This document shows positions 1 to 9,631 of a stretch of 64,000 nt of DNA, piece by piece. This stretch comes from Georgenia wutianyii (lineage in GTDB: Bacteria; Actinomycetota; Actinomycetes; Actinomycetales; Actinomycetaceae), in assembly GCF_006349365.1 (NCBI RefSeq), contig NZ_CP040899.1:248001-312000 (forward strand). Direction: 5' to 3'. The notes under the pieces are model-generated. The model had not been told where the DNA came from, ran no database searches, and was given only the letters and a program-made list of their open reading frames with translations. Positions within the stretch are counted from its first letter, which is position 1. Every line of letters starts with the position of its first letter. Both the position numbers and the translations under genes were made by a program.

Positions 1-72
1 CCTGGTTGAAGATCTCTCGCACTCGTTCCTCCAAAGCTCGACGGTGACACCAACGGTATCGTTCCAGCCCCT

Positions 73-106
73 GGTGAACGACTGATGACTCACCGGTGAA
101 CACTCG
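73..106. promoter_or_regulatory. PHO-box-like direct repeat upstream of senX3-regX3
   Basis: Read on the minus strand, GTTCACC occurs twice with starts exactly 22 bp apart, which is two 11-bp units. This is the layout of the direct-repeat units bound by actinobacterial PhoP/RegX3 regulators. It lies about 60 bp upstream of the sensor kinase start, so it fits autoregulation of the operon. The middle 11-bp unit matches poorly. Binding is inferred. Confidence 0.45.
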
Positions 107-162
107 GCGGCCGGGCAGAACGGGCGGCGTGCCGAGTCCCGCGTGGGCATACGCTCGGGTTC

Positions 163-1323
163 GTGGAAGGCATCTGGCCGTTCGTCGTCGTCGCTGCGCT
201 CGCGCTCGCCGCCGGCTTCCTCCTGCGGGGCTTCCTCCCCCGGCGGGCGGGCGAGCCGGCCGTCGAGGAGGCCGGCGTCGGGGTCAGCAAGGACACCCGC
301 CAGCTCCTGCGCGCGCTGCGCTCCACCGCCCTCGTCCTCGACCCGAGCGGCGAGGTGCTCATGGCCAGCCCGTCGGCCTACAGCTACGGGTTCGTGCGCT
401 CGGGCGCGGTCGTCTCCGGGCCCGTCAAGGACCTCGTCGCGGAGGCGCGCGCCGCAGGGCGCCCCCGGGAGCGCGAGCTCACCGTGCCGCGCGGCCCGCT
501 CGCCGGCGCCGGGCAGATGATCTTCGAGATGAGGGTCGTGCCGCTGAGCGACGGCCGCGTGCTCGTCGTCGCCGACGACCGGACCGCGGCGCGGCGCCTG
601 GACCAGGTCCGCCGTGACTTCGTCGCCAACGTCTCCCACGAGCTCAAGACCCCGGTGGGTGCGCTCGCGCTGCTCAGCGAGACCCTCGCCGACGCCGCGG
701 ACGACCCGGAGGCGGTGCGCCGCTTCACCGGCCAGATGAAGCGCGAGTCCGGCCGCCTCACCGCCCTCGTCCAGGAGATCATCGACCTGTCCCGCCTGCA
801 GGAGCCCGACGCGCTCGTCGACTCCGAGCTCGTCGCCCTCGACGACGTCGCCGCGGAGGCCGCCGACCGCGTGCGGGTGGAGGCCGAGGCGCGCCGCATC
901 ACGGTCGCCGTCGGCGGGGAGAGGGGCCTGTACGTCCACGGCGACGCGGACCTCCTCACCACCGCCGTGCGCAACCTCCTGGACAACGCGCTGCGCCACT
1001 CCGACACCCTGGGCCGGGTCTCGGTCGGCATCGCCCGGGACGGCGACAAGGTGCGCCTCGCCGTCGTCGACCAGGGTGAGGGGATCAGCCCCGAGCAGCA
1101 GGAGCGCATCTTCGAGCGCTTCTACCGCGGCGACCCCGCGCGCGCCCGGCGCACCGGCGGCACCGGCCTGGGGCTGAGCATCGTCAAGCACGTCGCCGCC
1201 GACCACGGCGGGGAGGTCGAGGTGTGGTCCAAGCCGGGCGCCGGCTCCACGTTCACCCTCGTCCTTCCGCTCGCCGACCCGCCCACCCAGCCCGACACGA
1301 CAGGAGCCACGACGGAGCCATGA
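163..1323 (+). CDS. senX3: Sensor histidine kinase, SenX3/PhoR type
   Basis: Membrane sensor kinase of 386 residues expected to phosphorylate the regulator encoded next to it in response to phosphate supply. One N-terminal membrane helix lies at about residues 4-27, followed by a PAS-like region to about residue 145. The phosphoacceptor motif NVSHELKTP places the active histidine at residue 159. The ATPase domain shows NLLDNALRHS, DQGEGIS and GTGLGLSIV. The GTG start puts the membrane helix at the very N-terminus. The stop codon overlaps the next ATG (ATGA), so the pair is translationally coupled. The family call is strong; the phosphate stimulus is inferred from the regulator type and the pstS neighbour. 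Confidence 0.92.
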   Translation: MEGIWPFVVVAALALAAGFLLRGFLPRRAGEPAVEEAGVGVSKDTRQLLRALRSTALVLDPSGEVLMASPSAYSYGFVRSGAVVSGPVKDLVAEARAAGRPRERELTVPRGPLAGAGQMIFEMRVVPLSDGRVLVVADDRTAARRLDQVRRDFVANVSHELKTPVGALALLSETLADAADDPEAVRRFTGQMKRESGRLTALVQEIIDLSRLQEPDALVDSELVALDDVAAEAADRVRVEAEARRITVAVGGERGLYVHGDADLLTTAVRNLLDNALRHSDTLGRVSVGIARDGDKVRLAVVDQGEGISPEQQERIFERFYRGDPARARRTGGTGLGLSIVKHVAADHGGEVEVWSKPGAGSTFTLVLPLADPPTQPDTTGATTEP

Positions 1324-2018
1324 CGACGATCCTGCTGGTCGAGGACGAGGAGTCCTACCGGGAGCCGCTCACCTACCAGCTCGAGCGGGACGGGTTCGAC
1401 GTCGTCGCCGTCGACACCGGGTCCGGTGCGCTCGCGGCCTACGAGCGGACCCACCCGGACCTCGTCCTCCTCGACCTCATGCTCCCGGGCATGTCCGGGA
1501 CCGAGGTGTGCCGCGAGCTGCGCCGCCACGGCAACACCCCCGTCATCATGCTCACCGCGAAGGACGAGGAGTTCGACAAGGTGCTGGGCCTGGAGCTCGG
1601 CGCGGACGACTACGTGACCAAGCCCTACTCCTACCGCGAGCTCCTCGCGCGCATCCGGGCCGTCCTGCGCCGCGGCGGTGAGCCGGCGGAGGGGGAGCCC
1701 ACCGGCGTCCTGGAGGTCGGGCACGTGCGGATGGACCTCGGGCGCCACGAGCTGTTCGTCCGCGGCGAGCCCACCCGCATCCCGCTGCGGGAGTTCGAGC
1801 TCCTCGAGGTGCTCATGCGCAACGTCGACCACGTCCTCACCCGCGGCCAGCTCATCGACCGGGTGTGGGGGGCGGACTACGTCGGGGACACCAAGACCCT
1901 CGACGTCCACGTCAAGCGCCTCCGCGCGAAGATCGAGGCCGAGCCCTCGCGCCCCGAGATGCTCCTCACCGTCCGGGGGTTGGGGTACAAGCTCGTGACT
2001 CCCGGCAACACCCCGTAA
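1320..2018 (+). CDS. regX3: Response regulator, RegX3/PhoP type (OmpR family)
   Basis: DNA-binding response regulator of 232 residues, partner of the preceding kinase. The receiver domain (residues 1-120) has acidic residues E8-D9, the phosphoacceptor D52 in VLLDLMLPG and the conserved lysine in TKPYSY. The C-terminal winged helix (about 130-230) ends with the typical VRGLGYKL. The true ATG at 1320 overlaps the kinase stop; an upstream in-frame extension reads through kinase coding sequence and was discarded. pstS follows after 52 nt on the same strand, so this regulator probably governs phosphate starvation genes. Confidence 0.93.
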   Translation: MTTILLVEDEESYREPLTYQLERDGFDVVAVDTGSGALAAYERTHPDLVLLDLMLPGMSGTEVCRELRRHGNTPVIMLTAKDEEFDKVLGLELGADDYVTKPYSYRELLARIRAVLRRGGEPAEGEPTGVLEVGHVRMDLGRHELFVRGEPTRIPLREFELLEVLMRNVDHVLTRGQLIDRVWGADYVGDTKTLDVHVKRLRAKIEAEPSRPEMLLTVRGLGYKLVTPGNTP

Positions 2019-2070
2019 CCTGGATCTGCCCGTCGACCCGCGCGGGCGGATCTGACTGAGGAGTTACGGG

Positions 2071-3141
2071 ATGTCGAAGGTCGGGCGGCGACACCGCGTC
2101 GCAGCCGGGGTGGCCCTCCTTGCGCTCGCGGCCGCGGGCTGCGGCACGCACACCGCGACGGTGGCCGGAGCGGGCGCGTCCTCCCAGGAGATCGCCATGC
2201 AGGCCTGGCTCGCCGGGCTGTACGACGAGTACCCCGACATCCTCGCCTCCTACGACCCGGCGGGCTCCGGGGCCGGCCGGGAGATGTTCATCACCGGGGC
2301 CGTCGACTTCGCGGGCTCGGACGCCGAGCTCGACGACGAGGAGCTGGAGCAGGCCGCCGGCCGCTGCGGCGACGGCGAGGTCATGGAGCTCCCGCTCTAC
2401 ATCTCCCCGATCGCCGTGGCCTACAACCTGCCCGGGCTCGACGTCGAGCACCTCAACCTCGAGCCGGAGACCATCGCAGGGATGTTCGACGGCCAGATCA
2501 CGCGGTGGGACGACCCGGAGATCGCCGCGAGCAACCCCGGCGTCGACCTGCCCGACCTCCCGGTCATCCCGGTCAACCGCTCCGACGACTCGGGCACCAC
2601 GGAGAACTTCACCGAGTACCTGGCCGAGGCCGGCGGGGACGCCTGGCCCCACGAGCCGAGCGGCACGTGGCCGCGCAGCGGCACGCAGTCGGGCCAGCAG
2701 AACGCCGGCGTCGTCTCCACCATGGAGGCCGCCGAGGGCACGCTGGGCTACCTCGACGCCTCCCAGGTGACCGACGAGCTCAGCACCGCCGCCATCGGGG
2801 TGGGCGACGGGTTCGTCCCCTTCTCCCCGGAGGCGGCCGCCGCCGTCGTCGACGCCTCGCCCCCCGCGGAGAGCGCGAGCGACACGCGCCTGACGATCCA
2901 CCTCGACCGGGACACCGACGCCGACGGCGCCTACCCGCTCGTCCTCATCTCCTACACGATCGCGTGCACGAAGTACGACAGCGCCGAGAAGGCCGACGCC
3001 GTCCGGGCGCTGCTCACCTACATGGCGAGCGAGGCCGGCCAGGATCGGGTGGCGGCCCCCGACGTCGCCGGGGCCGCGCCGATCTCACCCGAGCTGCGCG
3101 CGCGGGTGATGGAGGTCGTCGACCAGATCAGCGGGCCGTAG
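2071..3141 (+). CDS. pstS: Phosphate-binding lipoprotein PstS
   Basis: Periplasmic-type phosphate-binding protein of the Pst ABC importer, 356 residues, anchored to the outer face of the membrane as a lipoprotein. The signal peptide ends in a lipobox-like LAAAGC with the lipidated Cys near residue 27. The phosphate site is visible in GAGASS and in SDDSGTTENFTEYL. A GAGGAG ribosome site precedes the ATG. It sits 52 nt after regX3 and is probably co-transcribed. The permease and ATPase genes pstC, pstA and pstB, which usually follow pstS, are absent here; the next gene is convergent. Confidence 0.92.
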   Translation: MSKVGRRHRVAAGVALLALAAAGCGTHTATVAGAGASSQEIAMQAWLAGLYDEYPDILASYDPAGSGAGREMFITGAVDFAGSDAELDDEELEQAAGRCGDGEVMELPLYISPIAVAYNLPGLDVEHLNLEPETIAGMFDGQITRWDDPEIAASNPGVDLPDLPVIPVNRSDDSGTTENFTEYLAEAGGDAWPHEPSGTWPRSGTQSGQQNAGVVSTMEAAEGTLGYLDASQVTDELSTAAIGVGDGFVPFSPEAAAAVVDASPPAESASDTRLTIHLDRDTDADGAYPLVLISYTIACTKYDSAEKADAVRALLTYMASEAGQDRVAAPDVAGAAPISPELRARVMEVVDQISGP

Positions 3142-3150
3142 CCCGGCCCG

Positions 3151-3609
3151 TCAGCCGGCGTACTCCTCGTACTGCGGCAGGGTGCCGTCGAGCACCGGGA
3201 CGAGCACCTCGAAGACGCCGTAGCCGGAGACCTCGACGACGGCCTCGACCATGCCACCGGGGGCCGCGGGGGTCTGCGGGATGACGACGAGCTCCTCGCT
3301 GCCGAGGAGCACCGAGCCGTCGGGCAGGACCGGCAGCTGGATGCCACCGTCACCGATGGCCACGGACATGAGGACCTCCTCGGCGGAGTCGTTGACGAGC
3401 GCCCCGAACACCAGGCCCTCGCCACCCTCCCCGTCGGTGAGGACCATGAGGTTCTCCACCCGGACGTCGTCGGACACCTCGACCCGCACGCCGTCGCCGG
3501 CGTTGTAGAGCTCGGCGGTCTGGATCGGGGTCATCGCGCTGCAGCTTGCGACCAGCAGCGAGGCGCCGATCACAGCGGCCCCCCGGAGCAGGCGGTGGGA
3601 GCGGGCCAA
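3151..3609 (-). CDS. Small lipoprotein of unknown function
   Basis: A 152-residue exported protein with a clear lipoprotein signal: basic N-terminus, hydrophobic stretch and a lipobox ending at Cys23 (VASC). The rest is predicted mostly beta, with hydrophobic and charged residues alternating as in an Ig-like or beta-sandwich fold. Similar small lipoproteins next to carD or pstS occur in other Micrococcales, but I cannot assign a role. It converges on pstS with only 9 nt between the stops, and is divergent from carD. Confidence 0.75.
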   Translation of the reverse strand: MARSHRLLRGAAVIGASLLVASCSAMTPIQTAELYNAGDGVRVEVSDDVRVENLMVLTDGEGGEGLVFGALVNDSAEEVLMSVAIGDGGIQLPVLPDGSVLLGSEELVVIPQTPAAPGGMVEAVVEVSGYGVFEVLVPVLDGTLPQYEEYAG

Positions 3610-3727
3610 AACGATCTCCTTCGTCAGTTGTCCTGGTCCCAGGCTACCGGCCCGCGGGCGTGGTATGCGCCGTCACGGGGGTCCGAAGGGGCCCGTCGGG
3701 GAGGTCCCACGACCGTGCCACATCTCC

Positions 3728-3756
3728 GGAATGGCGGCATTTCACCGTGCTAAAAT
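3728..3756 (+). promoter_or_regulatory. Probable carD promoter (extended -10)
   Basis: TGCTAAAAT at 3748-3756 is a good extended -10 element in an otherwise very GC-rich stretch. No convincing -35 is visible 17 nt upstream, which is acceptable with an extended -10. It is 32 nt before the carD ATG, and a strong AAGGAG ribosome site follows at about 3772. Confidence 0.5.
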
Positions 3757-3787
3757 CGGAACCTCGCGACCAAGGAGCCTTGCCACC

Positions 3788-4270
3788 ATGACCTTCACCG
3801 TCGGTGAGACCGTTGTTTACCCCCACCACGGAGCAGCCCTGATCGAGGCAATCTCGAAGAAGGTCATCAGAGGCGAGGAGAAGCTCTACCTCAAGCTTCG
3901 CGTCGCCCAGGGAGACCTCACCATCGAGGTCCCGGCCGACAACGTCGACCTCGTGGGCGTGCGTGACGTCGTGGGCAAGGAAGGCCTGGAGCGGGTGTTC
4001 GAGGTGCTGCGCGCGCCGTACACCGAGGAGCCGACCAACTGGTCGCGCCGCTACAAGGCGAACGTCGAGAAGATCGCCTCCGGTGACGTCATCAAGGTCG
4101 CCGAGGTCGTCCGGGACCTGTCCCGTCGCGACCAGGACCGCGGCCTGTCCGCCGGTGAGAAGCGCATGCTCGCCAAGGCCCGCCAGATCCTCGTCTCCGA
4201 GCTCGCACTTGCCGAGCGCACGGAGGAGGAGAAGGCCGAGGCCATGCTCGACGACGTCCTGGCCTCCTGA
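3788..4270 (+). CDS. carD: RNA polymerase-binding transcription factor CarD
   Basis: CarD stabilises the open promoter complex, mainly at ribosomal RNA promoters, by binding the RNA polymerase beta subunit. The protein is 160 residues, the normal length. The N-terminal Tudor-like RNAP-interaction domain starts [14 protein letters not shown]. The C-terminal helical DNA-binding domain includes the conserved NWSRRYKAN with its Trp, and SAGEKRML. The ATG at 3788 is chosen for its AAGGAG ribosome site and because known CarD proteins begin at this point. ispD starts 5 nt after the stop, as in many actinobacteria. Confidence 0.97.
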   Translation: MTFTVGETVVYPHHGAALIEAISKKVIRGEEKLYLKLRVAQGDLTIEVPADNVDLVGVRDVVGKEGLERVFEVLRAPYTEEPTNWSRRYKANVEKIASGDVIKVAEVVRDLSRRDQDRGLSAGEKRMLAKARQILVSELALAERTEEEKAEAMLDDVLAS

Positions 4271-4275
4271 CCCAG

Positions 4276-5004
4276 GTGCGCTGCGCCGCGGTCCTCACGG
4301 CTGCCGGCTCCGGCACCCGCCTCGGGCACGCGCTGCCCAAGGCCCTCGTCCCGCTCGCGGGGACCCCGCTCGTCGTCCGCGCCGCGCACGGGCTCGCGGC
4401 CTCCGGCGTCGTCGACGGCGTCGTCGTCACCTGCCCGGGTGACCACCTCGACCAGGTGCGCGGACTCTTCCCCGGTGGACGCGTCCCCGGCACCGAGGTG
4501 CCCGTCGAGGTCGTCACCGGCGGCCCCACCCGGCAGGCCTCCGTCGCCGCCGGCCTGGCCGCGCTCGACGACGTCGCGCCGGGCGCCGGGCTCGTCCTCG
4601 TCCACGACGCCGCCCGCTGCCTCGCCGGGCCCGGGCTCGTGCGCCGCGTCGTCGCCGCCCTCGAGGACGGCAGCCGGGCCGTCGTGCCGGGCGTGCCCGT
4701 CGCCGACACGGTCAAGCGCGTCCTCGCGCTGCCGGACGGCGGGGAGGTCGTCGTCGAGACGCCGGACCGCGCCGCGCTTCGGGCGGTCCAGACGCCGCAG
4801 GGCTTCACCCGCGACCTGCTCGAGCGGGCGCACCGCGCCGCCGCCGACCGGGCCGGCGACGAGCGCACCGCCGTCTCCGACGACGCCGGCCTCGTCGAGC
4901 TGCTCGGCGAGCAGGTGCACGTCGTCCCGGGCGAGGACGCGGCGCTGAAGATCACCACCCCCGCCGACCTCGACCGCGCAGAACGGCTGCTCGACCGCTC
5001 CTGA
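4276..5004 (+). CDS. ispD: 2-C-methyl-D-erythritol 4-phosphate cytidylyltransferase
   Basis: IspD joins CTP and methylerythritol 4-phosphate in the non-mevalonate isoprenoid pathway. The 242-residue protein shows the nucleotide-binding loop AAGSGTRLGHALPK at the N-terminus, VLVHDAARC in the middle and ITTPADLDRAE near the end. It starts with GTG 5 nt after carD and is probably co-transcribed with it. The next pathway-related gene, ispF, is here on the opposite strand and converges with an 8-nt gap, unlike the usual co-directional ispD-ispF order. Confidence 0.95.
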   Translation: MRCAAVLTAAGSGTRLGHALPKALVPLAGTPLVVRAAHGLAASGVVDGVVVTCPGDHLDQVRGLFPGGRVPGTEVPVEVVTGGPTRQASVAAGLAALDDVAPGAGLVLVHDAARCLAGPGLVRRVVAALEDGSRAVVPGVPVADTVKRVLALPDGGEVVVETPDRAALRAVQTPQGFTRDLLERAHRAAADRAGDERTAVSDDAGLVELLGEQVHVVPGEDAALKITTPADLDRAERLLDRS

Positions 5005-5012
5005 GGTACGGC

Positions 5013-5489
5013 TCAGCGCGCGACGAGCGCGGTGGCGATCGCGAGCAGACCCTCGCCGCGGCCGGTGAAGCCGAGGCCGTCCGTCGTCGTCGCCGAGAGG
5101 CTGACCGGGGCACCGAGGGCCGCCGTCATCGCCGCGGCCGCCTCCTCGCGCCGCGGCCCGATGCGCGGCCGGTTGCCGACGACCTGGACGGCGACGTTCC
5201 CGATGGTGAACCCGGCCTCGCGCACGAGCCGGGCCGTCTCGGTGAGGAGCTGCGCGCCCGACGCCCCCGCCCAGCGCGGGTCGGAGGTGCCGAAGCGCGA
5301 CCCGAGGTCCCCCAGGCCGGCGGCCGAGAGCAGCGCGTCGCACGCCGCGTGGGCCGCGACGTCGCCGTCGGAGTGGCCCTCGAGGCCCACCTCGCCCGGC
5401 CACTCGAGGCACGCGACGAACAGCGGGCGCCCGCTGCCTGCGGCGGCGAAGGCGTGGACGTCGGTCCCGATCCCGGTGCGTGGCAGCAT
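5013..5489 (-). CDS. ispF: 2-C-methyl-D-erythritol 2,4-cyclodiphosphate synthase
   Basis: IspF forms the cyclic diphosphate in the methylerythritol isoprenoid pathway, as a homotrimer with divalent metal. The 158-residue length is normal. Visible motifs are GIGTDVHAF at the N-terminus with the metal-binding Asp and His, [11 protein letters not shown], and the C-terminal [15 protein letters not shown] longer open frame upstream is out-of-family sequence overlapping the MFS gene, so the start is the ATG at 5487-5489. It lies 20 nt downstream of the MFS gene on the same strand and is probably in its transcript. Confidence 0.95.
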   Translation of the reverse strand: MLPRTGIGTDVHAFAAAGSGRPLFVACLEWPGEVGLEGHSDGDVAAHAACDALLSAAGLGDLGSRFGTSDPRWAGASGAQLLTETARLVREAGFTIGNVAVQVVGNRPRIGPRREEAAAAMTAALGAPVSLSATTTDGLGFTGRGEGLLAIATALVAR

Positions 5490-5509
5490 GCCCGTCAGCG
5501 TAGTGCGGC

Positions 5510-6874
5510 TCAGGTGAGCGGCGGCTCGCGCAGAGCGCTCTCGCTGCGCAGCGTGACCTTCACGGGCAGGAGGAGCGCGAGGCCGACGGCGAGGACGAGG
5601 CAGATCCCGAGGATGCCCCAGTGGTCCGCGTCCCCGACGGGCACGCCCGAGACCGCCGCGCCGAGCGTGATCGCGAGGGAGAACATCGCCGGCGCCAGGA
5701 AGCTCACCGCCCGCCCCGTCGTGGCGTAGAGGCCGAAGAGCTCGCCCTCCTTGCCCTTGGGGATGAGCCGGGCGAGGAAGGTCCGCGAGGCCGACTGCGC
5801 GGGGCCGACGAACACGCACAGCACCAGGCCGAGGCTCCAGAAGACGACGGCGCCGCGGTCGTGGAGGAGGAAGACGCCGAGCCCGGCGACGATCATCGCG
5901 ACCAGCGCGCCGATGATCACCCGCTTGGGGCCCAGGAGGTCGTCGAGCGCACCGAACGCGATCGTCGCCACCCCGGCGACGAGGTTCGCGGCGACGCCGA
6001 AGATGATGATCTCCCCGGCGGCGAAGCCGAAGACGGTCCCGGCGATGACGCCGCCGAAGGTGAACACCCCGGCCAGGCCGTCGCGGAAGACCGCGCTGGC
6101 GAGCAGGAAGTAGACCGTGTGGTGGTCCTCGCGCCACACCCGACGCACCGAGGTGACGAGCAGCTTGTAGGAGCCGGTGACACCGAGGCGGGGAAGCGTG
6201 CCGCGGGCGGACTTGTCGTCGCGCACGGTGAGCAGCACGGGGACGGAGAACACGAGCGTCCACACCGCGCAGACGAGCGTCGTCACCCGCACGTCCATGC
6301 CGTTCTCCGACGTGATCCCGAAGACGCCGACGTCGGGCTCGATGAGGCCGAAGTAGACGATGAGGAGCAGGACGATGCCCCCGATGTACCCCAGGCCCCA
6401 GCCGAGCCCCGACACCCGGCCCACGGTCGACGGCGTCGACAGGTCGCCGAGCATCGCGTAGTAGTTCACCGACGCGAGCTCGAAGAAGATGTTGCCCGCG
6501 CCGAGGAGGATGAGACCGAGCCACAGGTAGCCCGGGTCGGGCTGGACGAGGAACATCGCCGCGGAGATGACGACGACCGCCATCGTGTTGAACCCCAGCC
6601 AGAACGTCCGTCGTCCGGAGCGGTCCGAGCGCAGGCCGGCGACCGGGGCGCAGATCGCCACCAGCGCGCCCGCCCCGGCGAGCACCCAGCCCAGCTTCTG
6701 CGCGGCGCCCGCACCGAAGAGGTCCTTGTTCGTGAGGTAGACGGTGAACACGAACGTCGTGATGACGGCGTTGAACGCCGCCGAGCCCCAGTCCCACAGG
6801 CTCCAGGCGTAGACCGGCCAGCCGAAGCGACGGCGCGCGGGGCGCGGGGTCGAGGTCACCGACGATGTGCTCAC
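5510..6874 (-). CDS. MFS transporter, UMF1/Atg22-like family
   Basis: Inner-membrane transporter of about 454 residues with roughly 12 membrane helices. The N-terminal signature [21 protein letters not shown] is typical of the UMF1/Atg22-like branch of the major facilitator superfamily (given here by its position, residues 18 on). Substrate is unknown; the family includes amino-acid exporters of eukaryotic vacuoles but bacterial members are mostly uncharacterised. The GTG at 6872-6874 is preferred because an earlier ATG at 6934 would crowd the divergent cysS promoter. The next gene downstream is ispF. Confidence 0.82.
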   Translation of the reverse strand: MSTSSVTSTPRPARRRFGWPVYAWSLWDWGSAAFNAVITTFVFTVYLTNKDLFGAGAAQKLGWVLAGAGALVAICAPVAGLRSDRSGRRTFWLGFNTMAVVVISAAMFLVQPDPGYLWLGLILLGAGNIFFELASVNYYAMLGDLSTPSTVGRVSGLGWGLGYIGGIVLLLIVYFGLIEPDVGVFGITSENGMDVRVTTLVCAVWTLVFSVPVLLTVRDDKSARGTLPRLGVTGSYKLLVTSVRRVWREDHHTVYFLLASAVFRDGLAGVFTFGGVIAGTVFGFAAGEIIIFGVAANLVAGVATIAFGALDDLLGPKRVIIGALVAMIVAGLGVFLLHDRGAVVFWSLGLVLCVFVGPAQSASRTFLARLIPKGKEGELFGLYATTGRAVSFLAPAMFSLAITLGAAVSGVPVGDADHWGILGICLVLAVGLALLLPVKVTLRSESALREPPLT

Positions 6875-6951
6875 CCGCGAACGGTAGCGCCCCGTGGCCC
6901 CCGGAACTCGGTCCTTCCGGCCCTGGGGCGACACGCCGGTAGCCTGGGGGC

Positions 6952-8385
6952 GTGAGCCTGCGACTTCATGACTCCGCCACCCGGTCGGACCGCGAGCTGG
7001 TGCCCCTCGTCCCCGGACGGGTGAGCATCTACCTGTGCGGTGCCACCGTCCAGGGCGCGCCGCACGTGGGCCACCTGCGCTCCGCCATCGCCTTCGACGT
7101 CCTCGTCCGCTGGCTGCGTCGTCGGGGGATGGAGGTGACGCTCGTGCGCAACGTCACCGACATCGACGACAAGATCCTCGCCAAGTCCGCCGAGGCCGGC
7201 GTGCCGTGGTGGGCGTGGGCCTACCGCTTCGAGCAGGAGTTCACCGCCGCCTACGACGCCGTCGGCGTCCTGCGTCCGACCTACGAGCCGCGCGCCACCG
7301 GCCACGTGACCGAGATGGTCTCCCTCGTCGAGCGCCTGGTCGAGCGCGGGCACGCCTACCAGGGCGAGGGCGCGAACGTCTACTTCGACGTCCGCTCCTT
7401 CCCCGAGTACGGCGCCCTCACCCGCCAGCGCATCGAGAACATGTCGACCGTCGAGGAGGAGGAGGCCACCGACAAGCGCGACCCGCGCGACTTCGCGCTG
7501 TGGAAGTCCTCCAAGCCCGGTGAGCCCGAGTCGGCCGCCTGGGACACCCCCTTCGGGCGCGGGCGGCCCGGCTGGCACCTCGAGTGCTCCGCGATGGCCC
7601 ACCGCTACCTCGGGGAGTCCTTCGACATCCACGGCGGCGGCATCGACCTGCGCTTCCCCCACCACGAGAACGAGCTCGCCCAGTCGCGCGCCGCCGGTGA
7701 CGCCTTCGCCCAGCACTGGATGCACAACGCGTGGGTCACCGTCGGCGGGGAGAAGATGAGCAAGTCCCTGGGGAACTCGCTCGTCGTGGCCAACGTGCTC
7801 CGCCAGGTCCCCGCCGTCGTGCTCCGCTTCGCCCTCGGCACCGTCCACTACCGCTCCACCGTGGAGTTCTCCCAGGCCTCCCTCGCCGAGGCGAGGAGCA
7901 CCTGGGAGCGCATCTCCGGGTTCGTCGCCCGCGCCGTCGAGCGGGTCGGGGCGGTGGGCGCCGAGGAGGTCACGAGCCGTCCGCTCTCCGCCCTCCCCGA
8001 GGCCTTCGTCGCCGCGATGGACGACGACCTCAACGTCTCCGCGGCCCTCGCCGTCGTCCACGAGCAGGTGAAGGTGGGCAACAACGCACTCGTCGCGGGG
8101 GAGGACGGCGTCGTGCGGGAGGCCCAGCTCCAGGTACGCTCGATGCTCGACGTCCTGGGCCTTGATCCGCTGGCGGCCCCCTGGGCCACCTCGAGCGGGC
8201 CCGACGACACGGCGCGAGCAGCCCTCGAGGCGCTCGTGCCGGCCGTGCTCGCCGAGCGCGCCGAGGCGCGCCGCACCAAGGACTGGGCACGGGCCGACGC
8301 CCTTCGCGACCAGCTCCAGGACGCAGGGATCATCATCGAGGACTCGCCGGACGGTGCCCGGTGGCAACTAGGAGGGACGCGCTGA
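6952..8385 (+). CDS. cysS: Cysteinyl-tRNA synthetase
   Basis: Charges tRNA-Cys with cysteine. The 477-residue class I synthetase shows the zinc-ligand Cys29 in [13 protein letters not shown], which also holds the HIGH-type sequence HVGH. The other zinc region is [13 protein letters not shown], and the KMSKS loop is [12 protein letters not shown] start by family alignment. rlmB begins inside the stop codon (TGATG). The pair cysS-rlmB is conserved next to ispDF in actinobacteria. Confidence 0.97.
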   Translation: MSLRLHDSATRSDRELVPLVPGRVSIYLCGATVQGAPHVGHLRSAIAFDVLVRWLRRRGMEVTLVRNVTDIDDKILAKSAEAGVPWWAWAYRFEQEFTAAYDAVGVLRPTYEPRATGHVTEMVSLVERLVERGHAYQGEGANVYFDVRSFPEYGALTRQRIENMSTVEEEEATDKRDPRDFALWKSSKPGEPESAAWDTPFGRGRPGWHLECSAMAHRYLGESFDIHGGGIDLRFPHHENELAQSRAAGDAFAQHWMHNAWVTVGGEKMSKSLGNSLVVANVLRQVPAVVLRFALGTVHYRSTVEFSQASLAEARSTWERISGFVARAVERVGAVGAEEVTSRPLSALPEAFVAAMDDDLNVSAALAVVHEQVKVGNNALVAGEDGVVREAQLQVRSMLDVLGLDPLAAPWATSSGPDDTARAALEALVPAVLAERAEARRTKDWARADALRDQLQDAGIIIEDSPDGARWQLGGTR

Positions 8386-9347
8386 TGGCAGGCAACTCCA
8401 AGCGTCGTGGCGCGGTGCGCAAGGCAGGGTCGAAGAAGGGCCCCCAGGTCGGCAGCGGCGGGCAGCGGCGACGCGGCCTCAAGGGCCGCGGACCCACGCC
8501 CAAGGCGACCGAGCGCGAGTACCACCCGGCGGCCAAGCGGGCCGCAGCGGCGGCCAAGCGTGACGAGCGTCAGCCCAGGCGCGCCCAGCCGCAGCGGCAG
8601 ACGACGCCCGACCTCGAGCTCGTCACCGGGCGCAACGCCGTCCTCGAGGTCGTGCGCGCCGGGACGCCGGTCGAGCGGGTCTACCTCGCCGCCCGCGCCG
8701 AGTCCGACGACCGGCTCAGCGAGGTGCTGCGCACCGTCACCGCGCGCCACCTGCCGCTCGTCGAGGCGACCAAGGGTGAGCTCGACAAGCTCACCGACGG
8801 CGCCAACCACCAGGGCATCGCCATCCAGGTGCCGCCCTACGAGTACACCGACCCGGCCGCGCTGCTCGACCGCGTCGCGGGCGGCCCGCCGCTCATCGTC
8901 GCGCTCGACGGCGTCACCGACCCGCACAACCTCGGCGCCGTCCTGCGGTCCGCCGGGGCGTTCGGGGTGCACGGCGTCGTCGTGCCCGAGCGCCGCGCGG
9001 CCGGCGTCACCGCCACCGTGTGGAAGGTGTCCGCCGGAGCCGCGGCCCGCGTGCCCGTCGCCCGGGCGACGAACCTCGTGCGGGCGCTGCAGGACTACAA
9101 GAAGGCCGGCTGCTTCGTCGTCGGCCTCGACGGGCAGGCGTCCACCTCGGTGAGCGACCTCGAGCTCGCCACAGAGCCGCTCGTCGTCGTCGTCGGCTCC
9201 GAGGGCAAGGGGCTGTCCCGGCTCGTGCGCGAGACCTGCGACGCGATCGCCGGCATCGAGATCTCCTCGCGCGTGGAGTCCCTCAACGCCGCCGTCGCCA
9301 CCGGCATCAGCCTCTACGAGATCGCCCGCATCCGCGCCACCCGCTGA
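8385..9347 (+). CDS. rlmB: 23S rRNA 2'-O-methyltransferase RlmB / SpoU family
   Basis: SAM-dependent ribose methyltransferase of the SPOUT (TrmH/SpoU) class, 320 residues. About 75 basic, low-complexity residues come first, then an L30e-like RNA-binding domain beginning VTGRNAVLE. The knotted catalytic domain carries DGVTDPHNLGAVLRSA, VVGSEGKGLSRL and SSRVESLNAAVATGISLYE, which are the three SpoU motifs. The ATG at 8385 is chosen over an earlier one because AGGAGGG lies 8-14 nt upstream and it overlaps the cysS stop. The exact modified rRNA base is inferred from family. Confidence 0.93.
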   Translation: MAGNSKRRGAVRKAGSKKGPQVGSGGQRRRGLKGRGPTPKATEREYHPAAKRAAAAAKRDERQPRRAQPQRQTTPDLELVTGRNAVLEVVRAGTPVERVYLAARAESDDRLSEVLRTVTARHLPLVEATKGELDKLTDGANHQGIAIQVPPYEYTDPAALLDRVAGGPPLIVALDGVTDPHNLGAVLRSAGAFGVHGVVVPERRAAGVTATVWKVSAGAAARVPVARATNLVRALQDYKKAGCFVVGLDGQASTSVSDLELATEPLVVVVGSEGKGLSRLVRETCDAIAGIEISSRVESLNAAVATGISLYEIARIRATR

Positions 9348-9395
9348 CGCGGCCCGTGCCGCGTGCCGCGCCCCGGCGGCGTCCGGCGCGCGTTT

Positions 9396-9477
9396 CCTGC
9401 CACCAAGTCGGCGACACGCCAGCGACACGCCGCCGAGGGAGCGCTTCCCGGGCCATCTGAGACGACTTCGTGGCAGG
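9396..9477 (+). repeat. 82-bp palindrome-ended repeat, copy 1
   Basis: Begins CCTGCCACCAAGTC and ends GACTTCGTGGCAGG, which are inverted repeats with one mismatch. The interior holds GACACGCC twice and then GAGCGCTTCCCG. Two further 82-bp copies lie at 9550-9631 (same orientation) and 10626-10707 (inverted). The gap between rlmB and the next gene (9348-9776) contains copies 1 and 2 and no gene I can support. Confidence 0.85.
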
Positions 9478-9549
9478 TTCCTGCCGCCGGTCAGGCGGAC
9501 TCGCCCTCCACGTGCGGGCGGAGCGCGCCGGACGCCCCGTGCCGCGTGT

Positions 9550-9631
9550 TCTGCCACAAAGTCGGGGACACGCGCGCGACACGCCGCCGGGGGAGTGGTT
9601 CCACGGCCTCCGAGGGTGACTTGGTGGCAGG
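9550..9631 (+). repeat. 82-bp palindrome-ended repeat, copy 2
   Basis: Same length and orientation as copy 1, 72 bp downstream of it. The left arm is CTGCCACAAAGTC, the right arm GACTTGGTGGCAGG. The interior again has GACACGC, then GCGACACGCCGCCG as in copy 1; the second half has diverged. Confidence 0.85.

Noticed and set aside
6875-6934. ATG at 6934 as MFS start
   Set aside because: It would leave only 17 bp to the divergent cysS start and add 20 basic residues; the GTG at 6874 leaves room for both promoters.
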